From: Sipunculus nudus
Lineage: Eukaryota; Annelida; Sipuncula; Golfingiida; Sipunculidae
NCBI GenBank assembly: GCA_026874595.1
Contig: CM049320.1
Span: forward strand, 49,056,714-49,120,713
Length of the DNA stretch: 64,000 nt
Direction of reading: 5' to 3'
Part shown: positions 35,576 to 47,438 of the stretch, piece by piece
Layout: the number at the start of each line of letters is the position of its first letter
How positions within the stretch are numbered: position 1 is the stretch's first letter
The notes under the pieces: model-generated
Databases searched by the model: none
The model's input: only the letters and a program-made list of their open reading frames with translations
Told to the model about the DNA's origin: nothing
Made by a program: the position numbers and the translations under genes

Positions 35576-36593
35576 CGCAGGGACCGATAATAAATCATGA
35601 GGCTTCTAAATCATCCGGCCCCGCAAACATCTTGTCGAGTATTCGTTTGAAGTAAATCATTATCGGAAATTTTATCAAACCGATAAAATGCATGATTGAA
35701 ATAATTCTCTCAATACCTCAATTCAAGCCTGCTTCAATTCGTGTGGGCATAAGCCTACATAGTGATGACATATGGTCCACATCTCTCGTGAACCATAGGC
35801 AGGATTTTCCCGTGATATGTCATGTTAATTAACCATCTCCCAATGACCGAGGTGAATGAGGGCCGGCTTTAATTCATCATGCGGGTCTATTAAAATGACA
35901 TCATTTGTCATAGTTGTCATCACTGACCCCTTTGACCGTTTCCTTTGGGGACTGGAGAGGTCAATCTCTGGATTGTTTCTGAATCTGTACATGTAGTGGA
36001 TATATCTATAATACAGCAAAACCATCTACTTGCTGACACTTTTCTCACACGATTCTGCAATCCCGGTCGTGAGACGCTTGGGCCAGGTGAGTCTGGGCTT
36101 TACATTAACAACCACTGCATGTACCAAGGTGTAATGTAGGCCTACCACCAGATGTTATTAAGGCCAGGTGTGTACATCTATATAACGTCACAATGGTCGT
36201 CCACTGCTGACGATGATGCGATACATTTGTTGACTTCCATAGACTTCATTACACGTGAACTTGTCTCCCATGGCAAAGGGATGTAACTTCATTATATAAT
36301 TTTATACAGTAAAATTATATACAGTATTTAGTTCTTCTATATCCTATACATCTATATAACTACTTTTGGCAAACCACAAGTAAGGTTAGACTGAAATTAA
36401 TGTTACTTGAACTAGAACTGTGAGAAAAACGCTCTATTTATCTATTGCCTTGATATACTTGAAATATAGTCAGAACTGTAATGATTAAAAATGCTCAAAG
36501 ATTAGGCTTTTATGTTTATGTTGTAAAGTAAACATTAGTAACAGACTAGCATAGCAATTTTAAAACTTTTCATTGTAAAGTAAACGTCATTCA

Positions 36594-36607
36594 GAAGCAC
36601 GTGCTTC
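36594..36607. promoter_or_regulatory. 14-bp palindrome centred on an E-box
   Basis: The sequence GAAGCACGTGCTTC is a perfect palindrome containing the CACGTG E-box recognised by bHLH and bHLH-PAS factors. No nearby gene was recognised, so function is unknown. Confidence 0.3.
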
Positions 36608-39215
36608 GGTTACATTACTTTTACACTGAATAAAATAAATTACAGTTTGTCAGAAGCGAAAAATACCTACTTTTAATATAAATATACTTTATTATTATAA
36701 CGAGAAGTGAGGTGAAAGTAATATAAAACGGGTAAAACCGTTTTCATGAATACAATACATTAAACTGAAAATTATGTAACATGGATTATGGATAATATTT
36801 ATAATATTTCATATTAAATTATATAAAAAACGAGTATACCTTTACCACGGAATACAATAAGAGACTTTACGTAAAACCTCTCTGCTTTTTAATAGGGGCG
36901 GGGGGGGGGGGGCGCTACCCAGGTGAGCAGACTAGCCAGACCGGGATGGGATGATTTAGTCTAACAGGATATTATAATTATCCTTAAGAGACATTTTCTT
37001 CATCTTTAGTACTTGAAATTCAAATTATAATGCTGATATGGATGAAATGAAAATACAGTATGGAGCGCTGTTTTTCCGAACGCCGTTTTTCCGAAATTCT
37101 TTTTTTTTTCCCGAAATTTTTAATCGGGAACTGTTAATTTATTCGTATTTACGAAATGTTTCTCAAGCATCTACATACATCCCATGAATTATTTTTTTTT
37201 GTAATTACGAGTCACGAGGGCCTGCATTTAGGTATTACAGCCCAGGGGTGACCCTAATTAATTAGTTCTGGGCCGATGCTGTCTCCGGAGCAAAGGTTAG
37301 AAATTACAGCTAGCCGCGGAACGCTTGGCTCCCTGGAAAGCGGCTGAATAGAGCACTTTTGTTTTATCAACCGTATCTTCTTTGTACTCAGGCAAGTATA
37401 AGCCCCATTCACATGTACACATTTACTCCTGTGAGTAGATATACACATGCAAGTAAATTTTCTTATGTAAGTATACTGTATCATATAAACAGATTTGCAT
37501 ATGTGAGTATAAATAATCCAGGAGTAAACTGATATGAGTAAAAGGATATTTTCATGACCTCAGGAGGTGATACAAAAGTATATTTGCATGCACATAACTT
37601 TACTTGATAAGTAAATTGTGTTATGAAAACAGAATATTATTTGTATATAAAAGCAAACTGACCTTTTTATGTTACAAATTGGCCTATGATTACATACTCG
37701 TAAATTTAAACCGATTCACTCGTTCTTCAAGGTCAAGATCAGAATTCATATATTTTGGTCAAAATCAAAACAAAAACATATTGTTTAAAATGCACTCTAC
37801 ATGTTATTATACGACATCTTTTGGTTGTCTGATACCGGTTGATTTGATTGAACAAAGTAAAAATATATATATATATATGCATAATGTAAAATTTTTGGTA
37901 AACCCGACAACATATTTACATATTTTTATTTGGGGTACTTACAACGTGCATGAATTATTTCAACTTTTTCACCTAAAAACGGCTTTCTAATAAATACATA
38001 TAGGCCTTCACGTACGCATTTGAGTGCATATGTTGAAAATAGGTTGAAATTTTTTTTAGCCATAAGTGGCTGAGAAATATTGATTGAAAGGTAAATAAGT
38101 AAAACCACTATTTTTTATTTAAGTGTTTGTGGGTATATTCTTAGGTTTCAGAATATTTACTTTTACAGGCGATCCAAGAACAATGGTATAGGTAATATTA
38201 ATAGATACTTTTGACCTGTGATATATAGAGCCATCGCGGAGTCCATCACTCAGTCCGCTGTCTGTCGGTAGATACCTTTTCTAAACATCGGCTACACGAA
38301 TATTCACAATATATGTGATACTTGTTTATCTTGGACCAAGTCAGCATAGCCAATTTGGTGGCGTCACTTTCAATTTGGGTAAACCTATGGTATGTGCGTT
38401 TTTCTTTGCCAAGGGCTGCTTGGAAAGTGCACATTTTTAGCAGTGTGGTATAATATGTCATCTTGGTGTAAGTCTTAATAAAAAATGAAAGTGTGGGCAT
38501 CATCCTTACATATATCCCTGTCATTTTGCAAATATATAGAAAACTATCAACACACATTTCTTTGTGCGCTTTCGCAGAAACATTAGTGATTTGGATTGGC
38601 CTAGAACTTTTACCCATTTCCTTCAATTTCAAACCTTACAGCATTTACATACAAAAAGGCCTGCCCGAGAGTCCTTGTCCTGACTGTCCTAGTCTGGAAT
38701 GTTATAATTAAAAAAAGTCCGTCGAACATGAAAGAGAATGATTATTTTTGTTCTATGTCTATTGTGTCATTAAAGAGGAAATATTCACATGTGAGCTTTG
38801 GGTCCTTGGACATTTGTTTAATTCTTATAGTGTGTTTAAATAACAATTTGCATACATGAAGCTTAATGACATGTTAACACGATGTAACTATACTCAAGTA
38901 GAATGTTTTCTTACAGGCTTAAATTTTCTCCATATGCAAAAATAATTACATGAGTATATGTGTTCAGTTAAAGGGGCTTATATGTCGTTGTTTGGTAAGC
39001 CTCTGGTAGGAAGTCAGGCCAAACAACTTAGCAGGTAAGTCGCATTAGCGAGGTACCATTCTCACACAGCCTATGCACGAGCAGGCGTAGGATATTCCAT
39101 ATACTATTAATAGATAAACCCTCACCCCCACACTATAAGTAGGCTCAACCATTAATGCCTCGATAAGGAATCACGGCCATTTAGGGGGAGCGCATTAGGG
39201 GCCAGTAACGAGTTA

Positions 39216-39247
39216 GCGGGCCTGGAGGTCAGTCCTCCAGGGCCCGC
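39216..39247. other. GC-rich hairpin
   Basis: GCGGGCCTGGAGG pairs with CCTCCAGGGCCCGC across a TCAGT loop, with one bulged G. Its composition stands out from the AT-rich surroundings. It may be part of a dispersed repeat or a structured transcript. Confidence 0.6.
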
Positions 39248-40757
39248 AGGTAAGTCCCTCAGGGAGTAGCTGGGGTCCCAACGTATGTTGAAAGAAGTGA
39301 AGCCAATGGTAAAGTTTAGTAATCGCCACCCTTTAGATCTTTAGTAAAGCGTACACCCGAAGCATACCCTCCGTATCTGTAGTAAAGCGTACACCCTATG
39401 TACTGACTGACAGTATACTATTTTGGCATGTGAGTAATAAACACTCATAATTCGAACAGGCTTTTGATCTATTGGTGAAGTTAAATTTGAATTCCTGTGT
39501 TGTTTTTTATTACCTGAGGGGAAACCCTATACAGGTTCATCTGCGTGGCCATATCATGCCAGCCTACAATACAAATGAGCAGTTCACTCCCGAGGGCAAT
39601 TGTGTCATCCACTTAATCTCGCCATTATTCAGCTTATTCATCATTTCACTTTCACTGCCAAGAAGAAACTACTCAAACAAGAGCCCTTAGTTTTCATATG
39701 GCAGAGATTTGGAACCATAGAAGTGAAAACGGACAGTGTTATGCTCTGCTGACAAGCTGACAATCCTTGAGCGGCTCGTACGTTAACAAGGGATTTCAAT
39801 ATCGGCAGATACACTGTTACCGATATAAAGTTGCGTGATACCCATGACCGAAAGAACATGTTTAAATTATAAATTTTTAATATGTAGGCTCTACCATCGT
39901 TCAAAAACTTGCTATCTCTCGGTACACGTGTGCTGCACTTGCGGGCTGTACAAAAAAAAACTGACCGAGCTTCACCAATGGCGATGACATTTGACCTTTG
40001 CAACCGATGAAATTATTGAAAAAAGGAGACGCACGTATTCTCATACAGATAAGACTGATCTTTGCCATTCAAGCAATAAATCGAATATTTATTATATATC
40101 CCGGTCGTCAGTTAACTAGGTCGAAAAGAAATCCTCTGTTCTTAGAGTAAAAGTATTAAGTTAATCATCAAACTCGTAATTTTAAAATTATAAACATTTT
40201 CTTAGTATATCCAAACCATATGAACTAAAATTTAAGATTCTGTGAGGTAGCGAACAATTTTAATGAACCTAAATGTTGCCTGCAAAGGGTTTGGGAAATG
40301 TCTAGCGAATTCACTTAACAAGAAAGAGACACATGCCATATTGTTTGATGCCACAGGATGCGACATGTGTCCAGTCCGGTGTCCAAAAATTACAGACAGA
40401 TCGCTTCTGGCTATAACTGAGATTTTGAGTCAGAGTTGTCTCTGACATTCGAGGAAATATGACGGAGTTGTCATTTGGTTGGTGTTCTAATGCTTTGTCA
40501 TGATATTAGGTGATCACGGAAGAAGATCAAAGGGAAGGGAGATGGTATTTTGCCAGCAGCTTTAACTTTTCACATAAAGTACCCTTTCACTAAAATTGAA
40601 AATGTTTTCTCCAAATCAAATATTATAAATAAGAGAGAAAAAAGTTCTACCCGGGGTACCTTGAACTCAGCGACTGGGAGATGTCTTTGGTTTATAATTC
40701 AGCACAGATTTAGTGATCAGGACTAAAAATGTAGAAAGAATTAGATTCAGCAGATTT

Positions 40758-40765
40758 TATAAAAG
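40758..40765 (+). promoter_or_regulatory. TATA box of the somatomedin-B receptor gene (proposed)
   Basis: TATAAAAG is a consensus TATA box. It lies about 300 bp upstream of a perfect donor at 41056/41057 that could splice to the acceptor at 42259. A second candidate, TATATAAAG at 42105-42113, could drive a shorter unspliced transcript. Confidence 0.45.
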
Positions 40766-40789
40766 CTGTCCTTCATTACAGAAGTGCCG

Positions 40790-41056
40790 CTGATTGTCCT
40801 CAGCAATAGATGCTATAGATAAACGGCAATAGATGTCTGGAGGACCATACAGTGATGGCGTTGGAACAGTCAGGGTCAACACAACACTCTCCAGGCTCCG
40901 GACTTCATTGACTGGTGATTATTCTCAGGTTTCAGTGTGTGCCTTCCACCATTTGTATATAAGTCTCACCTCTCAGATTAAAACAAATCACCTCGGGCGC
41001 AAGACTCCATGGAAGACGTTAAAGTTCACACAGAGTGAAACTAGGGGAGGAATGAG
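40790..41056 (+). other. Proposed 5'UTR exon of the receptor gene
   Basis: The stretch begins about 30 bp after the TATA box and ends at ATGAG|GTAAGT, a consensus donor. A strong acceptor (TTTTCATATCTTTCAG) lies at 42259, 120 bp before the receptor ATG. An ATG-started frame within the exon (40833) ends 10 codons after the splice, out of frame with the receptor. It would therefore be an upstream ORF rather than receptor coding sequence. The exon's start is estimated. Confidence 0.4.
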
Positions 41057-42365
41057 GTAAGTCATTACTGTATATGTAAATATATATAATTAACGACTCA
41101 CTCTAGGACCAGAAATAGAAACGGATTATACCCTGTAATTAAATATATGAATATTGCATTTATCCTTTCTTTTTTAAGGGGTTCGCCCAAGGCGTATCGG
41201 ATTCAATGTTCCTTGAATTGAAATTGAAAGTAATCATGCGATAAGAGTCGTAATTAATTATTAAGGCATGTCAATTTTCTATGCGACTGGTACTAGGAAT
41301 AAGCTAGAGGTCAGATCTTATCGTTTAGTCATTATTCAGTCTCGAACTAATCATCTTTGGATTTAGATTATGGTACTTTCACTTGGCACCTAAGATGCAG
41401 GCTACTTATTCTTGATTTTAAACAATGCAATCGTAATCCAAAAGGAATCTCTGTTCGCAGTTTTAAGACAAAACCCATGATTACGTCCTCTAAAGATTCC
41501 TTTGACACATTTTGAGTGATAACAGAATTAGAAACAAATGACCGAAGTATGTAAAATGTAAGATTCTGACCAATATGGCGACGAAAAGGGCAATATATAA
41601 CATATAGAAACATAACATAAAACTATATAACATCAAAGGGCAACATATATAACATGTGACCCAGAGTGACTTTCCATGAAAGGGCTATAAATAACAGACA
41701 GTAAACATTTCATTTCAGGAAGCAGATACAGATATCAGGAGAATTAAAACTGATATTTTACATTTCAAATTAAAACACGCAATGGCTGCCAAAATGGTTG
41801 AAACATGGCCTTCTCTATTATATTTTCGTGGCAGTATCCAGATGTGCTGAATGTGGATATTTTCTCACCCATTTTCTTGACATGCGTTGTGTGGGCATTT
41901 TCTCCGGCAGGGTCAATCGAATTTTGTTTAACACGAAAATAAATCTCTTTAGACCGGGCAACTCTTTGTCAAAGGGAAATGAGTGAACAAGACCTTTTTT
42001 GAATTACAAAAATTTAATAATGAATGTTAACAATATTTATAATACATTATATACATATGTTTCATTATTTAATGTTTCATTATTACCCTCTAAAATTTGT
42101 TGACTATATAAAGTTTTGCGTCGTCTTTTACCTTGTACTTACACAAATGCTGCAGAATAATGCTAGCTACAATTAGCAAGACTTGATCTGTCAATCATTT
42201 CACTCAGGTGGTATGGGATAATTAAACTTTTTGGTTTCATGTGTTTTCATATCTTTCAGGACGTTATCAAACGTGAGTCCCCTGAGATAAAGAAGTGAGA
42301 TAAGAGTCATCAGCCCAAGAAAATCTGGAGGAACGAGTGCCATTTTACAAATATCGCCGGTGCAG

Positions 42366-42374
42366 ATGCCCTGA
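42366..42374 (+). promoter_or_regulatory. Minimal upstream ORF before the receptor start
   Basis: ATGCCCTGA forms a two-codon upstream ORF (Met-Pro-stop) that ends five bases before the receptor ATG. Such ORFs can lower translation of the main frame. It is seen directly; regulation is inference. Confidence 0.4.
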
Positions 42375-42379
42375 ACAAA

Positions 42380-44734
42380 ATGTTTGGCAAACCTGTTATA
42401 CATTTTATAATGCAGCTGCTGTTAATGCTCTATAGGCAAGCGACCACGGAAGAAAGAAATTCCGTGAATTACTGCAACGCATCAGCCGGGATTCCTCCTC
42501 TCCCTGACTGTATAAGTTGTCGAGGACATTGTAATGAATCGAGTATTCTACACTTAGGACGCCTGTGTTCATGTGATGCTTTGTGCAGGTACTACGGGGA
42601 CTGCTGCTCTGACTTTGAGGAGGAATGTCCTGATGTTCCCAATGTAGAAGTCAAAACTACACAAGGACGCGCGCATTGCCGAACAGTCAAAGGGGTTGAG
42701 GACGATGAGAGCTACTTCCTTATAGATGAATGTTTGTCCGACAAAAATGCCTGTACGAAGACGCAATCTATCAACAGCTTAGTACCCGTGACAGACAACG
42801 TCACTGGCCTCCATTTTATTAGCTTTAACTGTGCCGTATGTAATGGAGCTGCAGATCTGGTCACGTGGGAAAGTACAATGACCTGTAACAAACAACAGGT
42901 ACATCAATCAGAGGCTAAAAGTCAAGAAGATATTCTTGTTCTGCTGGCTGAGAAAGCCTGTACAATTCACTTCGATAAACCCGCCTCAGGCACATCCCCA
43001 AGGAAATGTCTGGAGTTGTCTTATAAAACGTGTCCAACAGATTGTCAGAACCAGATCATCACTGATAAATGCAAAGAAGGATCCGTCATATACATAACTA
43101 TTGGTTCATCCTATAATAACTTCTTTTGTGCTGTGTGCAATAATCCCTCTCTGACAGAACCAGCGGCCTGTTACGTGTTTCCGAATGTAGGTTTTCATAA
43201 ACCTGATCTGGCGTTATTTTCATTTCCCCTGCTAATGGACGTCGACCTTAGGAGAGGCATCACAGTCGGTGGTAAGGAGAGGACACCGGCCAAATGTGAG
43301 CAAGGTTCTGTATGGATACTGGAAGAAAACAGCTGTCGTCCTGTCACATGCCTTGATTGTGATATGCCTGGCCATGTAAATGAAAAAAACATCTCCTTCT
43401 GGTTAAAGCTAACGGCTACAGCCATGAGCATTCAGGGAATGGAAATCAGCTTACAGAATGCCGTGGAAGACCTTCTTCCTGAAGTCCTTGGTGCAACTAC
43501 AGAATGCGTAAATGGATCCAGCAACATTGTTTGTTACATAAACATGACTCTTCCGTCAGACTCGCTCGTAATACTCGAGAAGCGAGCGGGGGAGATGTTT
43601 TTAGGAAATTTGAGAAAAAAACTGAGTCTTTCCTCCGAGTTCGGTTTTGAGGGAGTACAAATATCTCAGTTTTCAAATGCCACAACCACACCCTTACTTA
43701 ACTGCAGTTTACTGAAATATAAAAAACATGAGTACAGTATTGCCGATAATGGAAGTATTTTACTGCTCAAAAGTAGACGACTTGTTGGTCCGTCCATGTT
43801 CTACATTGTGAGCGACATAGCGTATGTCTGCATGGAGCCCACAAAGCCGACATCAGGGGAACTGAGATTCCCTGCCGAGGTTGGGATCCTGAGCTTGGTG
43901 TGCCTCGCGCTCTCCGTTCTTGCTTTGGTAATTCGTTTAGGTCTTCACTGCGCATTGAGTAACAATGGGGCGGCACCCATAATGCAAGTCTCTCTATCCA
44001 GCGCTTTGCTGGTCGCCAATTTGAGTTTTATACTGGGTCCCTTCATGGTTGGCGTTTACCCGGCATGCTACACGGTGGCTGTTGTAACCCACTGGTCTTT
44101 CCTGGCCACCTTCAGCTGGACGTCGGTGGTGGCTGTGGATATTTTCCTCATGCTTCGTAACAGCCAACGATTACGTGTGATAGGATCACGTAAGAAGGCA
44201 TTATATGGTTACTCATTGTTTGCCTGGGGACTCCCCAGCATCATAGTCTGCTTAGCCATTGGCCTCGACCACTGCAACTGTATCGGACACTACGCGCCCG
44301 CGTACGGACAAAGCATTTGCTTCCTATCAAGTAAATACAGTTCGTTGGTATTTTTCGTAACACCAGTATCTGCACATATAATGATAAATGTTATCTTCTT
44401 CGCGTCATCAGCCGTGATATTGTGTGCCTCAAAGTCCATGACGGCAAATGTGAGCAGCAACAAAAATCGATTTTCTCTCTACCTCAGGCTTCTTGTGTTG
44501 ATGGGGACCACGTGGATGTTTGGCTTCTTAGCTATTCCCCTCAACAGTGTCGTCCTCTGGTATATATTTACTGCACTGAACGCATCTCAGGGTGTTTATC
44601 TCCTCGTGACGTATATAACAACAAAGACAACCCGAGATAAACTTACAAATCGTATAAAATGTACCAGAGAACCCGAGGAGAAAGGTACTGTGACGGACAG
44701 CACCTCCCTTGACCAGAGTGACACAAGGCTTTGA
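42380..44734 (+). CDS. Somatomedin-B-containing secretin/adhesion-type GPCR
   Basis: This is an intact, uninterrupted 784-codon frame with ATG in good context (A at -3). Residues 1-22 form a signal peptide. Residues 44-83 are a somatomedin-B domain with the CxxxC...CxC...C...CC...C spacing. CAVCN motifs at 151-155 and 250-254 lie in a long Cys-rich, N-glycosylated ectodomain. Seven membrane helices lie at about 499-521, 533-555, 565-592, 607-629, 653-683, 699-720 and 724-747. TM6 (LLVLMGTTWMFGF) and TM7 (ALNASQGVYLL) match family B (7tm_2) receptors. C563 and C647 can form the TM3-ECL2 disulfide. No clear GPS cleavage motif was seen before TM1, so it resembles Methuselah-like or adhesion receptors lacking self-cleavage. 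It should act as a plasma-membrane receptor coupling to G proteins; the ligand is unknown. The coding part has no intron. Confidence 0.93.
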   Translation: MFGKPVIHFIMQLLLMLYRQATTEERNSVNYCNASAGIPPLPDCISCRGHCNESSILHLGRLCSCDALCRYYGDCCSDFEEECPDVPNVEVKTTQGRAHCRTVKGVEDDESYFLIDECLSDKNACTKTQSINSLVPVTDNVTGLHFISFNCAVCNGAADLVTWESTMTCNKQQVHQSEAKSQEDILVLLAEKACTIHFDKPASGTSPRKCLELSYKTCPTDCQNQIITDKCKEGSVIYITIGSSYNNFFCAVCNNPSLTEPAACYVFPNVGFHKPDLALFSFPLLMDVDLRRGITVGGKERTPAKCEQGSVWILEENSCRPVTCLDCDMPGHVNEKNISFWLKLTATAMSIQGMEISLQNAVEDLLPEVLGATTECVNGSSNIVCYINMTLPSDSLVILEKRAGEMFLGNLRKKLSLSSEFGFEGVQISQFSNATTTPLLNCSLLKYKKHEYSIADNGSILLLKSRRLVGPSMFYIVSDIAYVCMEPTKPTSGELRFPAEVGILSLVCLALSVLALVIRLGLHCALSNNGAAPIMQVSLSSALLVANLSFILGPFMVGVYPACYTVAVVTHWSFLATFSWTSVVAVDIFLMLRNSQRLRVIGSRKKALYGYSLFAWGLPSIIVCLAIGLDHCNCIGHYAPAYGQSICFLSSKYSSLVFFVTPVSAHIMINVIFFASSAVILCASKSMTANVSSNKNRFSLYLRLLVLMGTTWMFGFLAIPLNSVVLWYIFTALNASQGVYLLVTYITTKTTRDKLTNRIKCTREPEEKGTVTDSTSLDQSDTRL

Positions 44735-45128
44735 ATAGGTGTGTCATTTATCGTATTCTATGGTAACACTGTATGGCATATTGAAACTTCAAACCTGTCG
44801 TGTTCTTTTTATTTTCAGACAAAATATTCGAAATTTCCTATGTGTGGATATTTGTTTGTGGGAAATATGCTTAATAGTTTGCATTTGTGTTGCATTTTAT
44901 TGCATGCGTTGTCCATCCATAACACGTTCATTCACTATACATGTGTATAATGTTTTAGTATGAATACAATTCATAGGTTAGAATATATATATAATTCATG
45001 TAATGTTACAAATATAACCCGTTAAACTTAACAATTTTGGGTTATCGATATTAACACGTGTGGTAGTATCAGTTTTGATGGACTGAGGCAGTTAGCTCGG
45101 CTCTACCTGACTGATATTGATACTATCA

Positions 45129-45134
45129 AATAAA
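45129..45134 (+). terminator. Poly(A) signal of the receptor gene
   Basis: AATAAA lies about 395 bp after the receptor stop codon and is the first such signal downstream. It gives a 3'UTR of about 415 nt. Confidence 0.5.
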
Positions 45135-45480
45135 TTTTTGATTTACAAGAAAGGAGCACTTTTCTGGTGTGTTTAGTGGCAAGCCTTGTAAATATAAAAA
45201 AACTGAGTATTCTAAAGTAAAATATATGTCGTCAAACATGAATCATATATCTTTTTTATTGTTCATGTGATAGAGGTGAATCCCTGCGGATACAGCAGAT
45301 ACGACGAGATATTGCACTCATTATGAGTGATGCACCAGAAAAAAAAGAAAGATTACATATTCTATAATGATACGAATATCCTCATAAATCTATTAAATGA
45401 ATATATGAGAGAGCTACTCCCTCAGCGTTTCTTAAAATTTTATATTATTGCCTAAAAACTAATTCACTGTAAAAGCTGAG

Positions 45481-45935
45481 GACATGTTTCGTGTTTTAAT
45501 CGTTTTTTCGAAACATGTCTCTCGTGATTTGCCGTTTCACATGGATATAGCAGTTTCAAATTTGTGTAAAACATGGTTTGGATTAAAAACATGTTTTAAA
45601 AATATAACGTTATCTAGGAAACATGTTTCCAAAAATATGTTTCAAAGAGAAACAGGTTCAGACACCAGAAGGTTGAGACATGTTTCTGGCAACATGTTTT
45701 AAAAGTCAAACGTGTCATCCTTAAACGTGTCTTGAGACGCGTTTCAGACAAGTCAGTTTTAAAACACCAGTTGCTTGAAACATGTAATTGTGACATTTTT
45801 CGAAACACTAAAAACACGTTTTAAAAGCTGACTTGTCATAAGACATGTTTCAGACGTTTCGGATTTAAAACATCTGTGGCTTTAAACATGTAGTTTTCTC
45901 ACTTTTCGAAACACCAAGAACACGTTTTAAAATCT
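45481..45935. repeat. ACATGT-palindrome-rich diverged repeat
   Basis: Nine ACATGT hexamers occur between 45482 and 45900, mostly as AAACATGTTT, GAAACATGTC or GACATGTTTC, with related ACGCGT and ACACGT variants. Part of the block repeats with a period of about 104 bp (near 45740 and 45843). Related words (AAACACGTTTGAGACGCGT, AAACGTGTTT) occur at 52330-52420. The decamers fit the RRRCWWGYYY form of a p53-family half-site, but a repeat origin is equally possible. Confidence 0.7.
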
Positions 45936-47438
45936 AAGACTCAGGATAAAATTATTCTTAATTCATGCAAGTTAACGCTGCGTGATAATAAACTTAAACA
46001 ATTTTAACCCAAAGTCTTACATGGAAATAATACTTAATCATTTTTATGAAATGTGTAGAAATTACCTAATATTGGATGCAAATTAAACATATGTTTAAGT
46101 TGCTGCTTGCAAGTGTAAAAATCTTAATAATAGTCACATAATAATGGTTAATGATTCAATTTTAATCGAATGTCCATACCAAAAATAGTTGTAAGTTGAG
46201 TAAAACTTTCATCTACCATTGACTAACTATAAATGAAAATATAATACAAAGAGATAAATAAAAATATAAATAGAAAAAGACAACTTTATGTGTATCAATT
46301 CATCTTTTGTAAAAACTATCCTATGTCCTTAATTCCTGTAGTGTAAAAAAAATGAAACTGAGCTACTTTGATTTTATGGAGTTGAAATAAACATGAATCA
46401 ACAACCCTTTGCGTAAACTAACATTTCATCAGTACAAACAAACTTAAAATATCAGAATGTAAAACCTGATATACACCATACATGCACCTTTAGACTCATC
46501 GATTCTTCTAAAAGACATGCCTTAATAGTGATATGTAAAATCACCAAAACAAAACTTGCAGCTGCGGTTTAAAGATTTAAATATTAATATGGTTTTTATA
46601 CTATATAATATTTGATCTGAGGCTCAGTGTTTCTATAATACTACACTTCTGGACAAAGATATTCAATATCAATCATTTCTGCTTAGCCCGAGACTACTTT
46701 TGACATTTGAAGTCACCTTACTGTTGGCATTTTTTCACCTTAACTGTAACAAAGTACTTTCAGGGTGCCATAGATAAAACATTAGTCAGTGTAAAACAAG
46801 GGATGTATTTTAAGTGTTATGTATAAACTTAAGTTAACAGCATCCACATACTGTCAAGGTGCAAATTAAAAAACATCAGCAAGACCAATGATTTTTTTTC
46901 AAGTCTGTCTTTTTTTCTTTGAGATATGGACTATAAATTAAAAAAAAAAAAAAACGCAGTACTTCCAAGGAGAAAATAATAAAACTTAATTAACTGTAAG
47001 AGTAGCTGTAGTCCGTGTATAAAATTACTAAATATGTTCAAAGGGTTCATTACTGATTTACTGGTATTAAAATGATATTGCAAGGGTTATTTTTGCCTGT
47101 GAATGTTAGCATCCGATTCATTTACTTTAAATCACTATGTCCATACCAAAATAAACTATGGATATTTGAGGGTAGAGTCAGTGACTCAATGAGTTGTAAT
47201 GAAGTCATTGTAGCATAGCAACAAACTGCTAATAACCTGTAGACCTGTCCGTCATTGGCAATTCTTGTTCAAGGCTGTTTTCTTGAAGTACATTCAACAT
47301 TTACATGTTGGGTTGTGGATATGTGAGGTCAAGGATGTTACACTATTCAAGTAAAGGAAAGCACGTCTGCAACACATATCTTTCTTTGATTAGATTGATG
47401 TTATCTATCTCCAAAAATAACGCTTGATCTCACCTCAC
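45936..47438. other. AT-rich stretch downstream of the unidentified minus-strand gene
   Basis: The next exon of the minus-strand gene (entering in phase 1) should lie here or further left, but no exon was recognised. A run of 15 A lies near 46940. The rest shows no repeat or gene. Confidence 0.3.

Larger units (their letters stand above)
35576..40757. other. Long gene-poor region with short palindromes
   Basis: No convincing exon was found. Open stretches of 120-128 codons at 37604-37990, 38246-38632 and 39641-40003 have no recognisable motif. Short signals of interest are a 14-bp E-box palindrome (36594-36607), ATTTGCAT octamers (37493, 37582, 38846) and a GC-rich hairpin (39216-39247). A G run lies near 36900. 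Confidence 0.35.

Noticed and set aside
37604-38632. Two 128-codon open frames on opposite strands
   Set aside because: They are low-complexity, AT-rich peptides without motifs or convincing starts, as expected by chance in such DNA.
39641-40003. 120-codon minus-strand frame
   Set aside because: No domain, no splice context and no supporting neighbour was seen.
40833-41060. 75-codon coding gene upstream of the receptor
   Set aside because: The frame has no motif, and its end coincides with a perfect splice donor, so a 5'UTR exon is more likely.
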